A stretch of DNA of 64,000 nt from Microvirga puerhi (GTDB lineage: Bacteria > Pseudomonadota > Alphaproteobacteria > Rhizobiales > Beijerinckiaceae): positions 89,730 to 153,729 of the forward strand of contig NZ_JAIRBM010000011.1 of assembly GCF_020089865.1 (NCBI RefSeq), given 5' to 3'. The translations under genes were made by a program, and so were the position numbers. This document shows positions 18,782-27,971 of this stretch, one piece after another. The first letter of the stretch is position 1; every line of letters starts with the position of its first letter. The notes under the pieces were generated by a model. That model saw only the letters and a list, made by a program, of their open reading frames with translations, ran no database searches and was not told the origin of the DNA.

Positions 18782-19936
18782 TCAGGCAGCCCGCAGGGCC
18801 TCGTCGAGGTCCGTGAAGAGGTCGTTCATATCCTCGATGCCGGTGGACAGACGCAGAAGATCCGGTGGGCACGGGGTCCCCGGACCTTCGATCGAGGCGC
18901 GGTGCTCGATGAGGCTTTCGACCCCGCCGAGGGAGGTTGCCCGCTTCCAGAGCCCCACCCGCGCCGCAGTGCGGATCGCCGCCGCCTCGCCGCCAGTGAG
19001 CTGGATCGACAGCATGTAGCCGAAGCCGCCATCCATCTGCCGTGCTGCGATGTCATGCCCCGGGTGCTGCGGCAGGCCGGGATAGAGCACGCGGGCAACC
19101 TTGGGATGATCACTGAAGCGCTCGGCGAGCAGCATGGCGCTTCTGGCCTGCGCCTCGGCACGCAGGTGCAAGGTGCGCATGCCGCGCATGAGCAGGTAGG
19201 CTTCGAACGGCCCGAGAATGGCGCCCTGCATCTTCCGGATGGACACGACCCGTGCCCAGAACTCATCTGCCTTCGCACCCGCGAGAACGCCCGCCACCAC
19301 GTCGGAATGACCGTTCAAGACCTTCGTCGCCGCATGCATGACGATCTCCGCCCCGAGTGCCAGCGGCCTGGTATGGACCGGCGATGCCGTCGTGGAGTCG
19401 ACCGCCAGCCGTGCGCCTGCCGCATGGGCGATCTCCGCAGCCGCCGCGATATCGGTGATGGTCCAGAGCGGATTTGACGGCGTCTCGACCCAGACGAGCT
19501 TCGTTCGGCCCGGCACGACGGCCTTGCGCAGCGCGTCGAGATCATCGCTTTCCACGAAATCCACATGAAGTCCCCAGCGTGTCGCTTCCGTCATGAGCCA
19601 GTTGCGCAGCGCCCAGTACATCACCTTGGAAGCGACAACGTGATCGCCCGGATCGAGCGCCTGGAACACGGCGGTCGCCGCCGCCATACCGGAGGAGAAG
19701 AGCAGAGCCCCCGCATCCGCCTCCTCCAGCATCGCCAGCACGGCTTCGGTCTCCCGGACGGTGGCATTGTCCGGCCGGCCATAGACGAAACCGGAGGAAT
19801 AGGCGTTGTCCTCGTCACGGATATAGGTGGTCGCCACGTGAATGGGCGGCACAACCGCTTTTGTGATCGGATCCACATGGCCCATGGCTTGCGCCGCAAG
19901 GGAACGCTTGGACCAGAGCGGATGCGATGACGACAT
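18782..19936 (-). CDS. Trans-sulfuration family PLP enzyme (cystathionine gamma-synthase/lyase-like)
   Basis: 384-residue Cys/Met-metabolism PLP-dependent enzyme. It shows the substrate-binding segment VYGRPDNATVRETEAVLAMLE, SSGMAAATA, the PLP-lysine in AATKVLNGHSD and the C-terminal SLGGVESLIEHRAS. Motifs do not separate cystathionine gamma-synthase, beta-lyase or gamma-lyase activity. The ATG at 19936 has TGGAGG upstream. metX and metW for O-acylhomoserine formation lie about 10 kb away, so a role in methionine or cysteine metabolism fits but is not proven. Confidence 0.87.
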   Translation of the reverse strand: MSSSHPLWSKRSLAAQAMGHVDPITKAVVPPIHVATTYIRDEDNAYSSGFVYGRPDNATVRETEAVLAMLEEADAGALLFSSGMAAATAVFQALDPGDHVVASKVMYWALRNWLMTEATRWGLHVDFVESDDLDALRKAVVPGRTKLVWVETPSNPLWTITDIAAAAEIAHAAGARLAVDSTTASPVHTRPLALGAEIVMHAATKVLNGHSDVVAGVLAGAKADEFWARVVSIRKMQGAILGPFEAYLLMRGMRTLHLRAEAQARSAMLLAERFSDHPKVARVLYPGLPQHPGHDIAARQMDGGFGYMLSIQLTGGEAAAIRTAARVGLWKRATSLGGVESLIEHRASIEGPGTPCPPDLLRLSTGIEDMNDLFTDLDEALRAA

Positions 19937-19938
19937 GG

Positions 19939-19963
19939 GGAACCTCCAGTGAGCTTTACGGTT
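19939..19963 (+). promoter_or_regulatory. Candidate EcfG-type promoter of tspO
   Basis: GGAAC (19939-19943), 16-base spacer and GGTT (19960-19963), retaining the GTT core of the CGTT element. The predicted transcript starts about 35 bases before the tspO ATG. It lies directly upstream of the divergent PLP-enzyme start, so the two promoters would overlap. Confidence 0.45.
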
Positions 19964-20006
19964 GCCGCAAGGCAATCCTCATGCCTTTACAGGGAATCGG
20001 CCCGTC

Positions 20007-20516
20007 ATGCATCCCGGAGAGACTTCAGCGCCAAGCCGCCCGACACCGCCTGTCCAGCGCTTCCTGATCGCCGTCCTGCCGGTCGCCGCCGCAGGCGTGC
20101 TCGGGACGATCGCCACGACCCCGAATATCCCGACCTGGTATGCAGGCCTCGCCAAGCCGGGCTTCACCCCGCCGAACTGGCTTTTCGGCCCGGTCTGGAC
20201 GCTGCTCTATGCCTTGATGGCCTATGCGCTCTGGCGCATCCTGTCCCTGCCGAGCGATCGGCCAGGACGCCGCACGGCCATAGCGGCGTTCTTCGTGCAG
20301 CTCGTCCTCAACGCCCTCTGGTCCTGGGCTTTCTTCGGCGCACATTCGCCGCTGGCGGGTCTGGTGGTGATCGCCGCGCTCCTGATCGCCATCATCGCGA
20401 CGATCCACGCCTTCTGGCCCCTCGACAGAACCGCCGCCGGCCTCCTCGTGCCCTATCTGGCCTGGGTCATCTACGCGACGGCGCTGAACGCCGCCATCTG
20501 GCGGCTGAACCCGTGA
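20007..20516 (+). CDS. tspO: TspO/MBR family tryptophan-rich sensory protein
   Basis: 169-residue membrane protein with five transmembrane helices. Family hallmarks are present: IPTWYAGLAKPGFTPPNWLFGPVWT and the Trp/Asn-rich NALWSWAFFG and LNAAIWRLNP. TspO binds porphyrins and in alphaproteobacteria modulates tetrapyrrole-linked gene expression or stress responses. The ATG at 20007 is preferred to an upstream TTG. A stress-type promoter candidate precedes it; it converges with hpt, with four bases between stops. Confidence 0.9.
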   Translation: MHPGETSAPSRPTPPVQRFLIAVLPVAAAGVLGTIATTPNIPTWYAGLAKPGFTPPNWLFGPVWTLLYALMAYALWRILSLPSDRPGRRTAIAAFFVQLVLNALWSWAFFGAHSPLAGLVVIAALLIAIIATIHAFWPLDRTAAGLLVPYLAWVIYATALNAAIWRLNP

Positions 20517-20520
20517 GGCG

Positions 20521-21087
20521 TCAGGCCTGATCAAAGAGATCCGGATTCTTGTCGAGATGATCGACGACCCCGACGAAGGGAAGCTGGCGGTATGAATGGG
20601 CGACATCCATGCCGTAGCCCACCACAAAGACATCCGGGCAGGTAAAGCCGACGAAATCCGCATCGATCGACACGGCCCGCTTGCCCGGCTTCTCGAGAAG
20701 AACCGTCGTCATGACGCGCTTCGCTCCCCGGGCCATCAGGAGGTCCTTCGCGAAGGTGACCGTCCGGCCGGATTCCAGGATATCGTCGACGAGAAGCACG
20801 TCGCGACCGCGGACATCGCTTTCCACATCGCGCAGGATCGCGACCTGGCCGGTGGACACCGTGCCGTCGAGATAGCTCGACAGGTGCACGAACTCGACCT
20901 GCGGCTCGAGCCCGGCCCGGTGAAGGGCACGGATCAGGTCGGCGGCGAACATGAAGCTGCCCTTCAGGACGGCAACGACGAGCAGGTTCTCAGGCTTGGC
21001 GTTGGCGATTTCCTGCGCCAGATCCTCGATGCGTCTGGCAATCGTCTCTTGATCGAAAAGAACCCGGATGCGCGGTGTACCTGTCAT
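20521..21087 (-). CDS. hpt: Hypoxanthine phosphoribosyltransferase
   Basis: 188-residue purine salvage enzyme that joins hypoxanthine (or guanine) to PRPP. The PRPP-binding loop VLLVDDILESGRT, the flexible-loop segment FVHLSSYLDGTVSTG and the C-terminal FVVGYGMD are all present. Start is ATG 21087; a TTG one codon upstream is less likely. Cytoplasmic, normal length. Confidence 0.95.
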   Translation of the reverse strand: MTGTPRIRVLFDQETIARRIEDLAQEIANAKPENLLVVAVLKGSFMFAADLIRALHRAGLEPQVEFVHLSSYLDGTVSTGQVAILRDVESDVRGRDVLLVDDILESGRTVTFAKDLLMARGAKRVMTTVLLEKPGKRAVSIDADFVGFTCPDVFVVGYGMDVAHSYRQLPFVGVVDHLDKNPDLFDQA

Positions 21088-21399
21088 CAATTGATCCGTT
21101 CAGAAGAGATTCCGGGCGGCGAAGAACCGGAACCTGGAGTATTTCCCCTTCGTGACCATGACGGCGCGGCGAAGTCAAACAGACTTCCGCCCCTGCGGCC
21201 TTAAAGTCCACCGGAAGGATCGAGGCGGAGGTTCATCCGGCTCCGAAGTTCCGCTAGCATCGCCCAAGCCTCGCCTCTCCCCGATCGCGCGGAACTTATG
21301 GACTTGCCCGGCGCATCTGGACCATAAGCGAACAGAATCGGAGAATAGGCAGGCCCCTGCCCGCTCGTTTCGACCCCAGCCAAGGATGGCCCGCTGCCC
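21088..21399. other. Divergent intergenic region hpt / ftsE
   Basis: 312 bases with no credible gene. It must hold the promoters of hpt (leftward) and ftsEX (rightward), but I see no sequence close enough to a consensus to mark, and no convincing hairpin. Confidence 0.5.
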
Positions 21400-22104
21400 G
21401 TGGAAGCGTTTTACGACAATGATTTCGAGGAGGACGCGCCTCCGGTCGTGCATTTCGAGAACGTGGGCGTCCGCTACGGCATGGGCCCCGAGGTTCTGCG
21501 AGACCTGACCTTCTCGATCGAGCCGCACTCGTTTCAGTTTCTCACCGGGCCGTCAGGCGCCGGCAAGACCACGCTTCTGCGCCTGATTCTGCTTGCCGTG
21601 AAGCCGACACGGGGGCTGATCTCGCTGTTCGGCCAGGACGTGTCGGGCATCTCCAAGAACGCGCTGACGGACGTGCGGCGGCGCATGGGCGTGGTGTTTC
21701 AGGATTTCCGCCTCCTCGATCATCTGACGACCTACGAGAATGTCGCCCTCCCCTTGCGTGTCCAGGGCAAGGAGGAGACGAGCTACCGCGCCGAAGTGGT
21801 GGAGCTGTTGCGGTGGGTCGGTCTCGGCGACCGGATGCACGTGCTCCCGCCAGTGCTGTCCGGCGGCGAGAAGCAGCGCGCTGCGATCGCTCGCGCCCTC
21901 ATCGTTCGGCCGGATCTGCTGCTTGCAGACGAGCCGACCGGAAACGTCGACCCGTCGCTGGCGCGCAGGCTCCTGCGCCTCTTCATCGAGCTGAACCGTC
22001 TGGGGACCTCGGTCGTGATCGCGACGCACGATTTCAGCCTGATGGACCAGCTCGACGTGCGTCGCCTCGTTCTCGGCGACGGCCGCCTGCATATCGACGA
22101 GTAG
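21400..22104 (+). CDS. ftsE: Cell division ATP-binding protein FtsE
   Basis: 234-residue ABC ATPase of the FtsEX complex, which couples septum assembly to activation of peptidoglycan hydrolases. Walker A GPSGAGKT (about 51-58), Q loop VVFQDFRLLDHLTTYENVALPL, signature LSGGEKQR, Walker B LLLADEPTGNVD and the switch His (ATHD) are present. The start is GTG at 21400; an N-terminal acidic extension (AFYDNDFEEDAPP) precedes the usual FtsE sequence. ftsX follows after four bases. Confidence 0.95.
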   Translation: MEAFYDNDFEEDAPPVVHFENVGVRYGMGPEVLRDLTFSIEPHSFQFLTGPSGAGKTTLLRLILLAVKPTRGLISLFGQDVSGISKNALTDVRRRMGVVFQDFRLLDHLTTYENVALPLRVQGKEETSYRAEVVELLRWVGLGDRMHVLPPVLSGGEKQRAAIARALIVRPDLLLADEPTGNVDPSLARRLLRLFIELNRLGTSVVIATHDFSLMDQLDVRRLVLGDGRLHIDE

Positions 22105-22108
22105 CGCC

Positions 22109-23077
22109 ATGAATGATCATACGCGCTCGTCCCGTTCACCCGCTCAGAGCAGCGACAAACGCCCTCTCCCGGCCTCGCTGCGCCGCAATGCGCCTCTGGT
22201 TCCGGTGGATTCCGCCGGTGGTCAGGCGCTCGCGGCAGTGATTGCGATCCTCACCTTCCTGGCCGCCCTTTGCGCCGGAGGCGCGGAACTCGTGGCCTCG
22301 AGCTCCACCCAATGGCGATCGGACATCGCTCGCGAGGTCACGATCCAGGTCCGGCCGAATCCTCAGCGCTCCATCGAGGACGACGTGGCCCGCGCGGTGG
22401 CGCTTGCGCGCCAGACCCCTGGGGTCGAGGAGACCCAGGCTTTCTCGAAGACCGAATCCGAGCGCCTTCTCGAACCATGGCTCGGAACCGGGCTCGACTT
22501 CAACGATCTGCCGGTCCCGCGCCTGATCGTTCTGAAACTCCAGGTCGACGCCAAGCCTGATTTCACCAAGCTGAGGCAGACCCTGCGCGAACAGGTTCCG
22601 GGCGCGAGCCTCGACGATCACGCCCTCTGGGTCTCACGCCTCTCGACCATGGCCAACACGATCATCGGGGTCGGAGTGATCCTGGTGGCTCTGGTCCTGC
22701 TGGCAGCAGGACTTGCGGTCACCTTTGCCACCCGGGGAGCCATGGCCGGCAACCGGGAGGTCGTCGAGGTCCTGCATTTTGTCGGGGCCAGCGACGACTT
22801 CATCGCCCGGGAGTTCCAGCGGCGGTTCTTCAAGCTCGGCCTGCGCGGCAGCATGGTAGGCGCTAGCGCCGCCCTCGTCATGACCATCGCCGTAGGTTTC
22901 ATTACCCGGTCCTGGCGGGCGAGCCCCGCCGGCGATCAGCTGGAAGCTCTGTTCGGCTCTTTCAGCATCGGCTGGCGCGGCTATGCGGTGGTGATCCTGA
23001 TCGCTCTTGCCGTAGCGCTGATCACAGGAATCGTGTCTCGGCTGACGGTGAGACGCTTTCTTAACGGAAATGGTTGA
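22109..23077 (+). CDS. ftsX: Cell division permease FtsX
   Basis: 322-residue inner-membrane partner of FtsE. After a charged cytoplasmic N-terminus, a first transmembrane helix (about 38-58, AVIAILTFLAALCAGGAEL), a periplasmic domain (about 60-180), then three more helices, the FtsX/MacB arrangement, with IGVGVILVALVLLAAGLAVTF as helix two. In Rhizobiales this pair is followed, as here, by a YdcF protein and an acyltransferase, suggesting a cell-envelope cluster. Confidence 0.93.
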   Translation: MNDHTRSSRSPAQSSDKRPLPASLRRNAPLVPVDSAGGQALAAVIAILTFLAALCAGGAELVASSSTQWRSDIAREVTIQVRPNPQRSIEDDVARAVALARQTPGVEETQAFSKTESERLLEPWLGTGLDFNDLPVPRLIVLKLQVDAKPDFTKLRQTLREQVPGASLDDHALWVSRLSTMANTIIGVGVILVALVLLAAGLAVTFATRGAMAGNREVVEVLHFVGASDDFIAREFQRRFFKLGLRGSMVGASAALVMTIAVGFITRSWRASPAGDQLEALFGSFSIGWRGYAVVILIALAVALITGIVSRLTVRRFLNGNG

Positions 23078-23214
23078 TACTCCCCTCGATATAAAGGGTT
23101 GCCTCTCCGTTGCCGTATTCTGCATTATCTTCCGCCGAGATGACCTCGCGCACGCAGAACTTGGCGCTCATCAACGCCATGGACACGACAGAGGCCTTGG
23201 GTTGGGGCTGGACG

Positions 23215-23916
23215 ATGGCAGAGTCGCCTTCTCTCCCCAGTCGACGGTCGCTGCGCAATCGCCTGCTGCGATATAGTTTGATGGCCGGCTTGGCCGGTCT
23301 CTTTGTCCTGTTCGCCGGATTCCTTGCCTTCGTCTATTCCCTCGATCGCTTCGAGCAGAAGCCGGAGACCCGCGCGGACGGCATCGTCGCCATGACGGGC
23401 GGTGCCCAGCGCATCGGCGACGCGATCGATCTCCTGGCCCAGGGCTACGCCAAGCGACTTCTTATCTCCGGCGTCAACGAGAAGACGAGCCGCGACGAGA
23501 TCTTTCGTCTCAATCCCGGCCAGCGGCGCCTGTTCGACTGCTGCGTCGATCTCGACTACCGGGCGCGCAATACCATCGGCAATGCCATTGAGACCCGACG
23601 CTGGGCCGAACAGCATCAGTTCGATGCGCTGATCGTCGTCACGTCGAACTACCACATGCCGCGAACCCTGGTTGAGCTCGACCACGCCCTGCCCAATCTG
23701 CAGAAGATCCCCTATCCCGTCGCGGCGACGATCGATCCGCACGACTGGTGGCATAACCCCGCCACCGCCAAGGTGATCTTTTCGGAATACCTGAAATTCC
23801 TCGTGGTCTGGGTAAGGACCCGGCTCGAAAAGGATCCGGAACACTCCTCGGCCGCGAAGATCATGAGCGGCGGCCGGCCCATCCAGCACGTTTCTGCCGG
23901 CCCCCTGTGGCGCTGA
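23215..23916 (+). CDS. YdcF/DUF218 family membrane protein
   Basis: About 233 residues: one N-terminal transmembrane helix (YSLMAGLAGLFVLFAGFLAFV) and a DUF218 domain (RADGIVAMTGGAQRIGDAIDLLAQGYAKRLLISG ... VVTSNYHMPRTLVEL). The family includes ElyC/SanA-type envelope proteins; activity is unknown. The start is uncertain: ATGs at 23140, 23179 and 23215 are all in frame with weak ribosome sites. I chose the last because relatives have short N-termini before the helix. It follows ftsX in the same direction. Confidence 0.82.
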   Translation: MAESPSLPSRRSLRNRLLRYSLMAGLAGLFVLFAGFLAFVYSLDRFEQKPETRADGIVAMTGGAQRIGDAIDLLAQGYAKRLLISGVNEKTSRDEIFRLNPGQRRLFDCCVDLDYRARNTIGNAIETRRWAEQHQFDALIVVTSNYHMPRTLVELDHALPNLQKIPYPVAATIDPHDWWHNPATAKVIFSEYLKFLVVWVRTRLEKDPEHSSAAKIMSGGRPIQHVSAGPLWR

Positions 23917-24014
23917 AACGCCTGTACCGGGTCGGATTTGCCCTTGTCCGCCCAGCCTGAACGTGGCTTAGAGAGATCCCCGCGGGGGTCGGATCCCGCT
24001 TTTCCATCGCTGCC

Positions 24015-24782
24015 ATGCTGATCCTCCGCTCCCTGCTGTTCAACATCGCCTTCTACGTGAACATCATCCTCTGGATGATCATGCTGCTGCCGACCTTCCT
24101 CCTGCCGCGGCGGGTGTTCATGCGTGGCGTCCAGGCCTGGGCCTGTTCCTCTCTCTGGCTGCTGCGCGTCGTCGCCGGGATCAGGGTGGAGATTAGCGGT
24201 CGCGAGCGAATTCCCGCAGGCGGGCTGCTGGTCGCCGCGAAGCACCAGTCGCTCTGGGAGACCTTCGCGCTCCTGCCTCTTTTCGACGACCCGACCTTCA
24301 TCCTCAAGCGGGAGCTGATGTGGATCCCGGTCTTCGGCTGGTTCACCTGGAAGGCCGATTGCGTGCCGGTGAACCGCAAGGCTGGCTCCCAGGCGCTGAT
24401 CAGAATGATGGCCAGGGCCCACGAGGAAGTGGACGAGGGGCGCCAGCTCGTGATCTTTCCGGAGGGTACGCGCCGTCCGCCGGGAGCCCCTCCTGCCTAC
24501 AAGTTCGGCGTATCCCATCTCTATCAGAATCTGGGCGTGCCCTGCCTCCCCATCGCCCTGAACTCGGGGCTGTATTGGCCCCGACGCGAATTCATCCGTC
24601 GGCCCGGCACGATCCGCGTCGAGATTCTCGAGCCGATCCCGTCCGGCCTGCCCCGGGACGCATTCTTCAGGCAGATGCAGGACGTGATCGAATCAGCCTC
24701 GGATCGGCTTCTCGCCGAAGGGCGCCGGGAACTTGGCCTCCCCTCGCCCGGCGAACCTGCGACAAACTTCCCCAAGGCCTGA
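24015..24782 (+). CDS. plsC: 1-acyl-sn-glycerol-3-phosphate acyltransferase
   Basis: 255-residue membrane acyltransferase that converts lysophosphatidic acid to phosphatidic acid. There is an N-terminal hydrophobic segment, an acyltransferase block I of the form HQSLWE (H77-x4-E82) instead of the usual H-x4-D, and block III FPEGTRRPPG. Block II appears as DCVPVNRKAG. The Asp-to-Glu change in block I is unusual. Last of the ftsEX-ydcF-plsC group. Confidence 0.9.
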   Translation: MLILRSLLFNIAFYVNIILWMIMLLPTFLLPRRVFMRGVQAWACSSLWLLRVVAGIRVEISGRERIPAGGLLVAAKHQSLWETFALLPLFDDPTFILKRELMWIPVFGWFTWKADCVPVNRKAGSQALIRMMARAHEEVDEGRQLVIFPEGTRRPPGAPPAYKFGVSHLYQNLGVPCLPIALNSGLYWPRREFIRRPGTIRVEILEPIPSGLPRDAFFRQMQDVIESASDRLLAEGRRELGLPSPGEPATNFPKA

Positions 24783-24805
24783 CGTCACAAGGATTTGATG
24801 GATTC

Positions 24806-24851
24806 TTGACGGCGCCGTTAACCGTTCTTATGTTAAGAACAAATGGCGAAC
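24806..24851 (+). promoter_or_regulatory. Sigma-70 type promoter with LexA-like box
   Basis: TTGACG (24806-24811), 17-base spacer and TATGTT (24829-24834) look like a housekeeping promoter. Immediately downstream GAAC (24837-24840), seven bases, GAAC (24848-24851) is the reverse complement of the alphaproteobacterial SOS box GTTC-N7-GTTC, positioned to block transcription initiation; a third GAAC follows at 24856. Confidence 0.6.
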
Positions 24852-25280
24852 AAAAGAACCATATCGTGGTCGATGGCGATGCGGGATCTTCGCAATGATC
24901 GTGCCCGGAGAGCAGGTGTGCGCGAGGAGCGTCTGAGGGCGACGGCCGGCCTGCGGTCGTCCGAGACCTTAAGCTCGTGGCGCGGACGCTCGGGTCGGCG
25001 CTATATCGTCGGTGTCCATCCGCTCGTCGAGGCAGAGGTTTTCGAAGTAACCATCGACGCGGTCATTCTGGCGGTGAAGCGTGACGAGGCAGGAACCGCC
25101 CATGTGATCGATATTGCCACAGCCAGTTCCTATCCCAGCGAGCAGGCCCGGGCGCGATGGATGGCGGATGTCCAGAACCGCGGCGCCAATGAGATGCACG
25201 TCCACCGCCTCGCCCATGATGATCAGGAACGCCTCGCCGTGATCGACGATCTGCGCCAGGACCAGGAGCTGGACTTCTAA
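24843..25280 (+). CDS. Unknown protein, probable SOS-regulated
   Basis: Up to 145 residues: a basic N-terminus (RDLRNDRARRAGVREERLRA) and a compact domain from about residue 55 (RYIVGVHPLVEAEVFEVTIDAVILAV ... VIDIATASSYPSEQARARWMADV). No membrane segment or family I can name. The ATG at 24843 lies inside the LexA-like box and would make the mRNA nearly leaderless; ATGs at 24873 or 24879 may be the true start. Its TAA overlaps the TAG of the converging gene within CTAA. Confidence 0.7.
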   Translation: MANKRTISWSMAMRDLRNDRARRAGVREERLRATAGLRSSETLSSWRGRSGRRYIVGVHPLVEAEVFEVTIDAVILAVKRDEAGTAHVIDIATASSYPSEQARARWMADVQNRGANEMHVHRLAHDDQERLAVIDDLRQDQELDF

Positions 25281-25813
25281 CCGAGGACCTCGGTGAGCCG
25301 CTGCAGCAGCGGATCCTGAACCCCCATCCCGACCAGATGCTCATAAGTGGAGCGGACGTAATCCGGATTTTGGCCGGAAATGCCCACACCATCGCGAACC
25401 AGATCCACGATCTCCTCGAAAGACAGCCGGCCCGCATATTGCTGGTGCTTGCGGTCGGCGATGTAGGCCAAAGCCTCTATCTTCCGTCCGTCATCCAGGC
25501 GAACGGGTAGTCGGCGCTCCAGATAGACCGCCGTCGCCTGTTCCCGCTCCCTCAGATAATGAATGGTCGCCTCGGCCTCCTCCGGCACGACCCGGAAGAC
25601 GACCCCATGGCAGCGCCCCCCGCGATCGAGACCAAGGACAAGGCCCGGCTTCTCGGGCGTTCCTCGATGAACATGGGAGAAGACGCAGAGCGAACGATGA
25701 TAGCCGTAGAGTTGCGCGTGGTGCCGTTCCACGAACGGGAAACCCGGCCGCCACATGAGCGAACCATATCCGAAGACCCACAAGCCGCTGGCGTCCTGCA
25801 TTTCGTCCGACAT
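25277..25813 (-). CDS. ChaC-type gamma-glutamylcyclotransferase
   Basis: 178-residue protein of the ChaC family, which cleaves glutathione to 5-oxoproline and Cys-Gly. The signature WVFGYGSLMWRPGF near the N-terminus, the substrate loop and the catalytic-type Glu in VVPEEAEATIHYLREREQ are visible, with YAGRLSFEEIVDLV near the end. I start at ATG 25813; a GTG at 25885 would add 24 residues. Converges with the unknown gene on the plus strand, the stops sharing bases. Confidence 0.88.
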   Translation of the reverse strand: MSDEMQDASGLWVFGYGSLMWRPGFPFVERHHAQLYGYHRSLCVFSHVHRGTPEKPGLVLGLDRGGRCHGVVFRVVPEEAEATIHYLREREQATAVYLERRLPVRLDDGRKIEALAYIADRKHQQYAGRLSFEEIVDLVRDGVGISGQNPDYVRSTYEHLVGMGVQDPLLQRLTEVLG

Positions 25814-25983
25814 GCCCGAACCTTGCCCGGATCGGGCATTAGGAAAGAAGCTTTCACGAGGGATCGGTTTTGCGTCCGGTCCCACTCTCCCTTATGGAAG
25901 CACCCGGATCGCCGGAATCGCCGATGCCCATGGCGGAATCCTGCGCTAGCAGCTCCCTGGAAGCGACACAATAGGAGACCCTC

Positions 25984-27030
25984 ATGGGTGATGCCGCCAC
26001 CGAGAATGTCCGCTCCAACCGCTTCTGGCTCTATACGCCTTTCGCACTCCTTCTTCTCGTGGCCGTTGCCTGGAGCATCGGGTGGTTCATCATCCGAAGC
26101 CGAACGACGGACTCCATCGATACCTGGTTCGGTCTCGAGGCCAAGGCTGGCCGGCAATGGACATGCCAGGACCGGACGGTCCAAGGCTTCCCCTTCCGAA
26201 TCGAAGTGACGTGCGGGTCTTTGAATCTGACCCATGGAGCGATCACCGCCTCCTTCGGACGGGTCGAATCGGTCGCTCAGGTCTACCAGCCGCGATTCGT
26301 GATCACCGAGATCGAAGGTCCCCTGCGCCTGACGGACGGCACGAGCACCATCGAGGGCCGCTGGGATCTGCTTCAGACGAGCGTGCATGCCACCACGGCC
26401 GGTCTGCAACGGCTCTCTGCAGTCGCGAACAATCCCACCGTCACGGTCACCGGCCTGACGCCCGATCCGATCGTCGTCTCAAGCAGAGAAACCGAGTTCC
26501 ACGTGCGCCCCGATCCATCGCGCAGCCAGGACAAGGCGTATGACGTCGCCTTGTCGCTGGACAAGGCGCAGATTCCGGCCCTGAACAACCTCCTCGGCAG
26601 CGCCGAGCCGACGGATCTGCAAGCCGACCTCACGATCACGCAGGCGGAGGGCTTCCGTGGCCGGCCGATCGCCGAGGAACTGGAGCGCTGGCGCAACGAC
26701 GGGGGACGGCTTGCCGTCGAGATGCTGTCCCTGAACAAGGGTGCACGCCGGATCGAAGCCAAAGGCGAGTTGGGCATCGATGCGGACCATCGCCTTTCAG
26801 GCACGCTCAATGTTGCCGCATCCGGCCTCGACAGCCTGATTGGAGCACTGATGGGCAAGCGCCCCGTCGGAGCCTTGCTCGGCACGCTTTTCGGTCAGGG
26901 AACACGGCCCAATGCCGCCCCGGCGGACAAGCCCGCTCTCACGCCTTTGCCGCCCCTACGCTTCGAGAATGGCCTCCTGGCCCTCGGTCCCTTCGTGATT
27001 CCGAACGTCAAATTGCCAGCGATCTACTGA
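25984..27030 (+). CDS. DUF2125 family protein
   Basis: 348 residues with one N-terminal membrane anchor (FWLYTPFALLLLVAVAWSIGWFII) and a long periplasmic beta-rich domain with the DUF2125 features GFPFRIEVTCG and YQPRFVITEIEGPLRL. The fold resembles AsmA-like envelope proteins, and an envelope role is plausible but unproven. AGGAG precedes the ATG. The last seven bases overlap the 3' end of the converging tyrC gene. Confidence 0.85.
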   Translation: MGDAATENVRSNRFWLYTPFALLLLVAVAWSIGWFIIRSRTTDSIDTWFGLEAKAGRQWTCQDRTVQGFPFRIEVTCGSLNLTHGAITASFGRVESVAQVYQPRFVITEIEGPLRLTDGTSTIEGRWDLLQTSVHATTAGLQRLSAVANNPTVTVTGLTPDPIVVSSRETEFHVRPDPSRSQDKAYDVALSLDKAQIPALNNLLGSAEPTDLQADLTITQAEGFRGRPIAEELERWRNDGGRLAVEMLSLNKGARRIEAKGELGIDADHRLSGTLNVAASGLDSLIGALMGKRPVGALLGTLFGQGTRPNAAPADKPALTPLPPLRFENGLLALGPFVIPNVKLPAIY

Positions 27031-27971
27031 CCGTCGCGCCGGCGTCCGAAATCGGGCTCCGGCGTTTCCTGGCCGACGGAGATGATGCCCCGGCGAATGG
27101 CCCGGGTGCGGGTAAACAGCTCGAAGAGCTTGTCGCCTTCCCCCCAGCGTATGGCGCGGGCGAGCAGCGCGATGTCCTCGTTGAGACGCCCGAGCATCTC
27201 CAGCACCGCCTCCCTGTTGTGGAGGAAGACGTCCCGCCACATGGTCGGGTCGGATGCGGCGATGCGGGTGAAATCGCGGAAGCCGCCCGCCGAGAACTTG
27301 ATCACTTCCGACTGGGTGACGGTCTCCAGATCGGCCGCCGTGCCCACGATGTTGTAGGCGATGAGATGCGGCACGTGGCTCGTGATGGCGAGCACGAGAT
27401 CATGGTGCTGGGCCGTCATGACCTCGACGTTCGAACCCATCGCGGACCAGAATTCCCGCACGCGTTCCACGGCCTCGTCCGGCGTGCCTTCCGGCGGCGT
27501 GAGGATGCACCAGCGATTGAAGAACAGCGTCGAGAATCCGGCATCGGGGCCGGAATGCTCCGTGCCGGCGACCGGATGCGCGGGAACGAAAAACACACCC
27601 TGAGGCAGATGCGGCTGGACCTGGGCGATCACCGAGGCCTTCACAGAGCCGACGTCCGATATGATCGCTCCCGGCTTGAGACTCTTCGAAATGGCGGCAG
27701 CCACTGCCCCGTAGGCGCCGACGGGCACACAGATGACAACCAGATCGGCATCCGCCACGCCGGCGGCTGCATCGGTCGTGGCCTCCTCGGCAAGCCCCAG
27801 CTCTTTCACGCGAGCGACGACACCTTCATCCTGATCGATGGCGACAATCGTGCCGGCGAGATTGAGATGGCGTACCGCACGGGCGATGGAGGAGCCGATC
27901 AGCCCGAGACCGACCAGAGCGACGCGACTAAAGAGTGGTTTTTCGCGGGGAGGACCGAGACGCTCAGGCAT
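27024..27971 (-). CDS. tyrC: Prephenate/arogenate dehydrogenase
   Basis: 315-residue NAD-dependent cyclohexadienyl dehydrogenase of tyrosine synthesis. Rossmann motif GLGLIGSS (about 22-29), catalytic His region [16 protein letters not shown] and second His in [11 protein letters not shown] are present. The C-terminal helical dimerisation domain follows, with no ACT domain. Its start overlaps the hisC stop by eight bases, so the chorismate mutase-hisC-tyrC genes form an aromatic amino-acid operon. Confidence 0.93.
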   Translation of the reverse strand: MPERLGPPREKPLFSRVALVGLGLIGSSIARAVRHLNLAGTIVAIDQDEGVVARVKELGLAEEATTDAAAGVADADLVVICVPVGAYGAVAAAISKSLKPGAIISDVGSVKASVIAQVQPHLPQGVFFVPAHPVAGTEHSGPDAGFSTLFFNRWCILTPPEGTPDEAVERVREFWSAMGSNVEVMTAQHHDLVLAITSHVPHLIAYNIVGTAADLETVTQSEVIKFSAGGFRDFTRIAASDPTMWRDVFLHNREAVLEMLGRLNEDIALLARAIRWGEGDKLFELFTRTRAIRRGIISVGQETPEPDFGRRRDGQ

